A DNA stretch of 64,000 nt from PALG01 sp964495885 (GTDB lineage Bacteria; Bacteroidota; Bacteroidia; Flavobacteriales; Flavobacteriaceae), in assembly GCA_964495885.1 (NCBI GenBank), contig CAZBWO010000017.1, positions 1-64,000 on the forward strand, written 5' to 3'. Below, piece after piece: positions 58,667 through 64,000 of this stretch. Made by a program: the position numbers and the translations under genes. The stretch's first letter is position 1. Every line of letters starts with the position of its first letter. The notes under the pieces were generated by a model. The model searched no databases. It saw nothing but the letters and a program-made list of their open reading frames with translations, and was not told the origin of the DNA.

Positions 58667-59874
58667 AAGACGCATATATTATTGATGGGGTACGAACCCC
58701 CATTGGGAAATACCAAGGAACCTTAAGTGCCGTACGAACAGATGATTTGGCGGCACTGGTTATTGCTGAAATCGTTCAGCGACACCCCAATATCCCCAAA
58801 GAAGTGTATGACGACGTCATCATGGGTTGTGCTAACCAAGCAGGTGAGGACAATCGAAATGTCGCTCGTATGGCGCTGCTGCTGGCAGGACTGCCATTCA
58901 CCGTGCCCGGTGAAACAGTCAATAGACTGTGCAGCAGCGGACTCTCAGCCATTATCCACGCCAATAGGGCCATAAAAGCTGGGGATGGCGATGTATTTAT
59001 TGCAGGTGGGGTTGAAAATATGACCCGTGGTCCCTACGTAATTGCCAAGCCTTCCACCGGTTTTGGAACCGATGCCAAAATGTATGATACCAGCTTTGGA
59101 TGGCGCTTTGTAAACCAAAAAATGGAAGAACTTTATGGAACCGATGGTATGGGGAATACCGCCGAAAACCTAGTTGAGAAATATAAGATTACCCGTGAGG
59201 ATCAGGATGCATTTGCCTATGGAAGTCAAATGAAGGCTGCAAAAGCCCAACAAAACGGACGATTAGCTACGGAAATTGTTTCAGTGGAAATTCCGCAGCG
59301 CAAAAAGGAGCCCATCATCTTTTCGAAAGACGAATTTGTAAAACCCAACACCACAACAGATATTTTGGCAAAGCTTCGGCCCGCCTTTAAAAAAGACGGA
59401 AGTGTAACTGCCGGGAATAGTTCTGGGTTAAACGACGGTGCAGCTGCTACCATTATTGCTTCCGAAGCCGCTGTTCAACAATATAATTTGAATCCCATGG
59501 CGCGAATTGTTAGTTCGGCAGTTGTGGGTGTAGAACCCCGAATCATGGGTATAGGCCCTGTTGAAGCTAGCAATAAGGCATTGAAAAAGGCCGGACTTAC
59601 CATGGCAGATATGGATGTGATTGAATTAAATGAAGCCTTTGCTTCCCAAGCACTAGCTTGTATTAGGGAATGGGGCTTGAAGGATGATGACCCTCGTATC
59701 AATCCTAATGGGGGCTCTATTGCCATAGGACACCCACTGGGGATGACAGGTACACGTATTGCCTATTCGGCCGCCTTGGAATTAAAGGAGCGCCATCAAA
59801 AATATGCTTTGGTAACCATGTGTGTAGGGGTAGGACAGGGATATGCCATGGTAATTGAAAATGTAAACTTATGA
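58663..59874 (+). CDS. paaJ: 3-oxoadipyl-CoA thiolase
   Basis: 403 residues from ATG at 58663; the in-frame TTG at 58654 is inside paaI. Thiolase markers: nucleophile Cys in NRLCSSGLSAIIHA, His in GSIAIGHPLGMTGTRI and second Cys in VTMCVGVGQGYAMV. Cleaves 3-oxoadipyl-CoA to succinyl-CoA and acetyl-CoA, and the dehydrosuberyl analogue. Confidence 0.95.
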   Translation: MKDAYIIDGVRTPIGKYQGTLSAVRTDDLAALVIAEIVQRHPNIPKEVYDDVIMGCANQAGEDNRNVARMALLLAGLPFTVPGETVNRLCSSGLSAIIHANRAIKAGDGDVFIAGGVENMTRGPYVIAKPSTGFGTDAKMYDTSFGWRFVNQKMEELYGTDGMGNTAENLVEKYKITREDQDAFAYGSQMKAAKAQQNGRLATEIVSVEIPQRKKEPIIFSKDEFVKPNTTTDILAKLRPAFKKDGSVTAGNSSGLNDGAAATIIASEAAVQQYNLNPMARIVSSAVVGVEPRIMGIGPVEASNKALKKAGLTMADMDVIELNEAFASQALACIREWGLKDDDPRINPNGGSIAIGHPLGMTGTRIAYSAALELKERHQKYALVTMCVGVGQGYAMVIENVNL

Positions 59875-62372
59875 GTATGAGTAAAGTACAGCATTATATA
59901 CAAGGAAAGTGGATGTCTGGGGAAGGGGATGGAACCCCAATTTTAGATTCGGTGACTGGGGAGCATTTTACCAATGTCACCACAGCAGGATTAGATATCC
60001 CTTCAGTACTTCAATATGGTAGGGAACAAGGGGAAACCCTTCGGAAGATGACCTTTCAGCAACGAGGGTTAATGCTGAAGAAATTAGCACTCTATCTTAC
60101 CAAACGCAAAGATGCTTTTTACGAATTAAGTTATCGCACTGGGGCCACGAAGTTGGATAGCTGGATTGATATTGAAGGGGGCTTCGGAAACCTTTTTGCC
60201 AATGCTTCCCTTCGGAAATTATTTCCCAATCAACCCTATCATGTTGAAGGGGATCCCATCGATTTGTCCCGTGGGGGCCGATTCATGGCCCATCACATCA
60301 TGGTGCCCAGACGGGGAGTAGCGGTACATATTAATGCCTATAATTTTCCCGTATGGGGAATGCTTGAAAAATGTGCGGTGAACTGGATGGCAGGAATGCC
60401 AGCTGTAGTACTTCCTGCACCACAAACCGCCTACCTTACCGAAGCGGTAGTAAAGGAAATTATTGCATCAGGGATCCTTCCAGAAGGAGCTTTGCAACTC
60501 ATTAGCGGTACCGCCAAAACCATTTTGGATACTGTAGAGTCACAAGATGTGGTGACATTTACGGGTTCGGCTAGTACCGGTAAAATCTTACGAAACCATC
60601 CAAGGCTTATTGAAGAGTCTGTACCCTTTACCATGGAAGCCGATAGTTTGAATGCTTCCATCCTTGGGGAAGATGCGGTACCGGGAACTCCAGAATTTAA
60701 TTTGTTTGTCAAAGAGGTGAAAAAGGAAATGACTGTCAAGGCCGGACAAAAATGTACGGCGATAAGGCGAATCCTTGTACCGGAAAAGCTTATGGAGGAC
60801 GTACAAATTGCCCTTGGGAAGGAATTAGATAGGGTAACCATAGGAGATCCAAGATTGAAAGAAGTTAGAATGGGTAGCTTGGTAGATCAAAAGCAATGTG
60901 CTTCCGTAAAGGAGCAAGTACAGAAAATCGCCCAGACGGCTAATATCGTGTATGGAAATTTAGAGCAGATTGAAACCACAGGCGCCGATGCTTCCAAAGG
61001 GGCTTTTCTTTCCCCCATCCTCCTCCGCGAGGATAACCCTTTTAAAAATGAAGCAGCCCACATCACAGAAGCCTTTGGTCCTGTGAGTACTTTAATGCCT
61101 TATAAAGATATCAATGAGGCCATTACCTTATCGCAAATGGGAAAAGGGTCATTGGTGTCTTCCATTTGCACCTATGATGATACTATTGCCAAGGAATATA
61201 CCCTTGGGGCAGCTTCCCATCACGGAAGGATCCTAATCCTTAACAGGGAGAATGCCCAACAGAGCACAGGACATGGCTCTCCACTCCCCACCTTAATTCA
61301 CGGTGGGCCCGGTAGGGCTGGAGGCGGAGAGGAAATGGGTGGTATGCGTGGTATCAAGCATTACCTGCAGCGTTGTGCCGTACAGGGATCTCCCACGACC
61401 CTAACCGAAGTCACCGGCATCTATCAACCCAAAGCAGCCTACAAGGAAACCCCAAAGCATCCTTTTCAGTATCACTGGGAAGATATTGAGGTGGGGATGT
61501 CCCTGCAAACACATAAACGTACCATCACGGATGGTGATATTGTAAACTTTGCCAACTTAACTTGGGATCACTTCTACGCCCATACCGATATCACTTCCCT
61601 AGACGGAAGTATTTTCGAAAAGCGTACGGCCCATGGGTATTTTATCCTAGCCGCCGCCGCGGGATTGTTCGTCTATCCCAATAAAGGCCCTGTAGCTGCT
61701 AATTACGGATTGGAAGATTGTAGGTTCCTTCGGCCCATCTATCATAATGATACCATCTATGTGCGCCTTACCTGTAAGCAGAAAATAGACCGTGAACAAA
61801 GGGGTACCGAGCTACCTGCTGGAATCGTAAAATGGTATGGGGAAGTGTTTGATGCAGAAGATGAATTGGTAGCTGTAGTTACCGTACTTACCATGGTCCA
61901 GAAAAAACAAACCACTTTTGTGGAAATGACTTCGGAAAAAATACAAGAATCTCTTGCCAAGCTTACCGAAGATGCCAAACCCCAATGGGGAGGCCTCACA
62001 CCACAGCATATGGTAGAACACTTAGAGTTTACATATCGGGTGGCTTCAGGAGAGATTCAGGATTTTGAAGTTTCCACTCCCGAAAAGATATTGGAGAAAG
62101 TACACGCAACGCTCTATAATTACCAAAAAATGCCGCGGGAGTACGAATTTCCGCTGAATGAAAAATCAAAAATCACCGAAAACAAGCACCCAGATTTGGC
62201 TACGGCCAAAGAAAAATTATGGGAAGCTAGGGAAGCGTACCTTCAGTATTACAAGGAAAACCCAGATGCGACTGCTAAAAATCCGGTGTTTGGGGAATTA
62301 AATCGGTTTGAATGGTACTTGCTGGAACGCAAGCATCTCAACCACCATTTTGAACAATTCAATTTGTTATAA
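59871..62372 (+). CDS. paaZ: PaaZ: oxepin-CoA hydrolase / semialdehyde dehydrogenase with extra C-terminal domain
   Basis: 833 residues, about 150 more than E. coli PaaZ. The aldehyde dehydrogenase domain (1-510) shows Glu256 in FTMEADSLN and Cys295 in GQKCTAIRR. The MaoC-like hydratase domain (526-681) has Asp566 and His571 in WDHFYAH. The extra tail (683-833) begins EMTSEKIQESLAKLTEDAKP and has WGGLTPQHMVEHLEFTYR, which resembles DinB/DUF1569 helical-bundle proteins. It opens oxepin-CoA and oxidises the aldehyde. The ATG overlaps the paaJ stop by 4 bp. Confidence 0.94.
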   Translation: MSMSKVQHYIQGKWMSGEGDGTPILDSVTGEHFTNVTTAGLDIPSVLQYGREQGETLRKMTFQQRGLMLKKLALYLTKRKDAFYELSYRTGATKLDSWIDIEGGFGNLFANASLRKLFPNQPYHVEGDPIDLSRGGRFMAHHIMVPRRGVAVHINAYNFPVWGMLEKCAVNWMAGMPAVVLPAPQTAYLTEAVVKEIIASGILPEGALQLISGTAKTILDTVESQDVVTFTGSASTGKILRNHPRLIEESVPFTMEADSLNASILGEDAVPGTPEFNLFVKEVKKEMTVKAGQKCTAIRRILVPEKLMEDVQIALGKELDRVTIGDPRLKEVRMGSLVDQKQCASVKEQVQKIAQTANIVYGNLEQIETTGADASKGAFLSPILLREDNPFKNEAAHITEAFGPVSTLMPYKDINEAITLSQMGKGSLVSSICTYDDTIAKEYTLGAASHHGRILILNRENAQQSTGHGSPLPTLIHGGPGRAGGGEEMGGMRGIKHYLQRCAVQGSPTTLTEVTGIYQPKAAYKETPKHPFQYHWEDIEVGMSLQTHKRTITDGDIVNFANLTWDHFYAHTDITSLDGSIFEKRTAHGYFILAAAAGLFVYPNKGPVAANYGLEDCRFLRPIYHNDTIYVRLTCKQKIDREQRGTELPAGIVKWYGEVFDAEDELVAVVTVLTMVQKKQTTFVEMTSEKIQESLAKLTEDAKPQWGGLTPQHMVEHLEFTYRVASGEIQDFEVSTPEKILEKVHATLYNYQKMPREYEFPLNEKSKITENKHPDLATAKEKLWEAREAYLQYYKENPDATAKNPVFGELNRFEWYLLERKHLNHHFEQFNLL

Positions 62373-62373
62373 T

Positions 62374-63135
62374 ATGCAAGAAGAATCATATGTAAAACAA
62401 CATATCAATGAACATGGCGTGGGAACCATTGAGTTTTTCCATCCAGAACATAACAGCCTTCCGGGGGATGTATTGGCAAAACTAGCCAATACCATTACAG
62501 AAGCTGGACACAACCCTGCCATAAAAGTCATCATCCTTAAAAGTGGTGGTAACCGTACCTTTTGCGCAGGTGCAAGTTTCCAAGAGCTTATCAGCATAGA
62601 TGATCCCGAAACCGGGAAACAATTCTTTAGTGGCTTTGCCAATGTAATCAATGCCATGCGTAAGTGCCCCAAGTTTATTATTGGGCGCATCCAAGGAAAG
62701 ACCGTGGGTGGAGGTGTTGGTCTTGCTTCGGCAACAGATTACTGTATGGCTACCCAATATGCTGCGATTAAATTAAGTGAACTGAATCTAGGTATTGGCC
62801 CGTTTGTGGTTGGCCCTGCGGTAGAGCGTAAATTAGGAGTAAGTGGCATGTCGCAAATTGCCATAGATGCCAATTCTTTTTATCCCGCAGAATGGGCGCT
62901 TCGGAAAGGACTATACACACAGGTTTTTGAAACTACCGAAGCATTGGATGAAGGAGTGCAGGAATTTGCACAAAACTTATGCAATTACAATCCCGAAGCC
63001 ATGGCCGAAATGAAAAAGATATTTTGGAAAGGCACCGAAGATTGGGATACCCTATTAGCTGAAAGGGCTGCCATTTCCGGTAGATTGGTGCTTTCAGATT
63101 TTACCAAAGAAACCTTAGCGAAATATAAATCATGA
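62374..63135 (+). CDS. paaF: Enoyl-CoA hydratase/isomerase, PaaF-like
   Basis: 253 residues from ATG at 62374; the longer frame runs into paaZ. Crotonase loops are GNRTFCAGASFQEL and QGKTVGGGVGLASATDYCMA, and SELNLGIGPFVVGPAVE replaces the usual catalytic Glu region. By position it is the expected PaaF hydratase of the lower pathway, but sequence similarity to PaaF is only general, so the symbol is tentative. Overlaps paaY by 4 bp. Confidence 0.8.
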   Translation: MQEESYVKQHINEHGVGTIEFFHPEHNSLPGDVLAKLANTITEAGHNPAIKVIILKSGGNRTFCAGASFQELISIDDPETGKQFFSGFANVINAMRKCPKFIIGRIQGKTVGGGVGLASATDYCMATQYAAIKLSELNLGIGPFVVGPAVERKLGVSGMSQIAIDANSFYPAEWALRKGLYTQVFETTEALDEGVQEFAQNLCNYNPEAMAEMKKIFWKGTEDWDTLLAERAAISGRLVLSDFTKETLAKYKS

Positions 63136-63728
63136 TCTACGCCTTTAAAGGACATATTCCCGTGGTGCATGAAAGCAGTTTTGTACATCCCTTGGCAGCG
63201 GTCACGGGGAATGTCATTATTGGAAAGCATTGTTATATAGGTCCTGGGGCAGCGATTCGTGGGGATTGGGGGGAAATTATATTGGAAGATGGCGTAAACG
63301 TACAGGAGAATTGTACCATACATATGTTTCCGGGTAAAAGCATCGTGCTAAAGCAAAGTGCCCATATAGGGCACGGAGCAGTAATTCACGGGGCCCAATT
63401 GGGTAGAAATTGTCTCATAGGGATGAACAGTGTGATTATGGATGACGCGGTGATTGGAGACGAATGCATTGTAGGGGCCATGAGTTTTGTAAAAGCTGAA
63501 TCCATTTTCGAACCAAGACAGCTTATTGTGGGGAATCCGGCGAAGGCCATCAAAGAAGTTTCCGAAGAGATGATTGCTTGGAAGACTGCAGGGACAAAAC
63601 TCTATCAGCAGTTACCTTCAGATTGCCACGAGACCCTTAAAGCAGTGGAGCCCCTTCGGGAGCTTCCAAAGGACAGACCCGTACAGGAAGATTTTTATAA
63701 AACCCTACAAGAATTTAAAAGAGACTAA
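63132..63728 (+). CDS. paaY: PaaY-type hexapeptide-repeat protein (gamma carbonic anhydrase-like)
   Basis: 198 residues of left-handed beta-helix: IIGKHCYIGPGAAIRGDWGE, then histidines in CTIHMFPGKS and HIGHGAVIHGA in the gamma carbonic anhydrase pattern. PaaY homologues act as thioesterases that relieve pathway stress. Its stop overlaps the next ATG by 1 bp (TAATG). Confidence 0.92.
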   Translation: MIYAFKGHIPVVHESSFVHPLAAVTGNVIIGKHCYIGPGAAIRGDWGEIILEDGVNVQENCTIHMFPGKSIVLKQSAHIGHGAVIHGAQLGRNCLIGMNSVIMDDAVIGDECIVGAMSFVKAESIFEPRQLIVGNPAKAIKEVSEEMIAWKTAGTKLYQQLPSDCHETLKAVEPLRELPKDRPVQEDFYKTLQEFKRD

Positions 63729-64000
63729 TGCCGAAAGTGGAATTCATCATGCCCCGTTTGGGGGAAAGTATTACCGAAGCTGCCATTATCAAATGGTGGA
63801 AAGAGGTAGGGGATACGATTGAAGTAGATGATATCCTGCTGGAAGTAGCTACAGATAAAGTAGATAGTGAAGTGCCTGCTACCGTTTCCGGGACCATTGT
63901 TGAATTGCTGTATGAACCAAATGAGGTAGTCACAATTGGTGAACCCATTGCAATTATTGATAGTGATGGAAGTGTTCCAGTAACTAAACCAGCCAAAAGA
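63728..64000 (+). CDS. Dihydrolipoamide acyltransferase (E2) of a 2-oxoacid dehydrogenase, 5' part
   Basis: ATG at 63728 opens 91 codons that run off the window. The translated start is MPKVEFIMPRLGESITEAAI, a lipoyl domain with lipoylated Lys in EVATDKVDSEVPA. The E1-binding and catalytic domains lie beyond the end. The start codon overlaps the paaY stop, so it is in the paa transcript. It is probably a branched-chain 2-oxoacid dehydrogenase E2; that is inferred from lipoyl-domain sequence only. Confidence 0.88.
   Translation, partial: MPKVEFIMPRLGESITEAAIIKWWKEVGDTIEVDDILLEVATDKVDSEVPATVSGTIVELLYEPNEVVTIGEPIAIIDSDGSVPVTKPAKR

Noticed and set aside
60431..60841. 136-codon minus-strand frame inside paaZ
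   Set aside because: Antisense shadow of the aldehyde dehydrogenase domain; no signal, domain or regulatory site supports it.

Overview
The window looks like a chromosomal segment from a member of the Flavobacteriaceae (Bacteroidota), probably marine. The evidence is the low GC content, A-rich leaders instead of strong Shine-Dalgarno sites, several promoters of the Bacteroidota form TTG-N19..21-TAnnTTTG, and family-restricted genes: GLPGLI proteins, DUF5686, 2TM-domain protein, NupC with an N-terminal extension, and a large PaaZ. I cannot name a genus. No rRNA, insertion sequence, prophage or CRISPR array is visible.

Layout. 0-0.2 kb: two tRNAs (Leu, cut by the window edge, and Gly). 0.2-5.2 kb: a membrane protein, four small lipoproteins and a divergent DNA-repair locus (DUF4130 protein plus radical SAM protein, against a LexA-like S24 repressor) separated by an array of four GG-N7-CC sites. 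5.3-8.8 kb: envelope sugar genes (waaA, a DegT-type aminotransferase, galE). 8.8-15.9 kb: a TPR histidine kinase/NarL-type regulator pair, a 1216-residue modular repeat surface protein behind a long structured leader, and an AraC-type regulator. 16-26.5 kb: housekeeping genes (fabD, a fructosamine-kinase-like gene, folA, a 2TM protein, a class V aminotransferase, a TonB-like protein, thyA, a CNT nucleoside transporter, a bifunctional nuclease, etfBA, pdhB). 26.6-34.5 kb: DUF5686 protein, membrane pyrophosphatase, polyphosphate kinase and a deoxynucleoside kinase.

34.5-43.8 kb: a hypothetical secreted protein, a 3' remnant of a duplicated response regulator, an intact OmpR-type regulator/kinase pair and, divergently, two GLPGLI genes and an outer-membrane beta-barrel gene. 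A very AT-rich insert separates the two GLPGLI genes. It carries a small HTH regulator, a secreted protein with an eight-cysteine bacteriocin-like tail, a 31-residue membrane peptide and a membrane-anchored hypothetical protein. 43.9-49.6 kb: an exported papain-like protease and an exported beta-propeller/caspase-like protease that share a repeated linker motif TRNLxVEDD, then two small helical proteins.

49.6-64 kb: rhodanese, an aromatic amino acid hydroxylase, a TetR regulator and a tightly coupled phenylacetate operon (paaE-A-B-C-D, VOC, paaG-H-I-J-Z, enoyl-CoA hydratase, paaY) that runs on into a lipoyl-domain E2 gene cut by the window end. The operon promoter carries a perfect 18-bp palindrome inside it. 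Together these genes would epoxidise phenylacetyl-CoA, open the ring and beta-oxidise it to acetyl-CoA and succinyl-CoA; paaK is not in the window.

The best leads for something undescribed are the dual-protease locus with its shared motif, the Cys-rich peptide island, the GG-N7-CC operator array at the S24/radical SAM locus, the response-regulator remnant, and the strong over-representation of the octamer TTCCGAAG.
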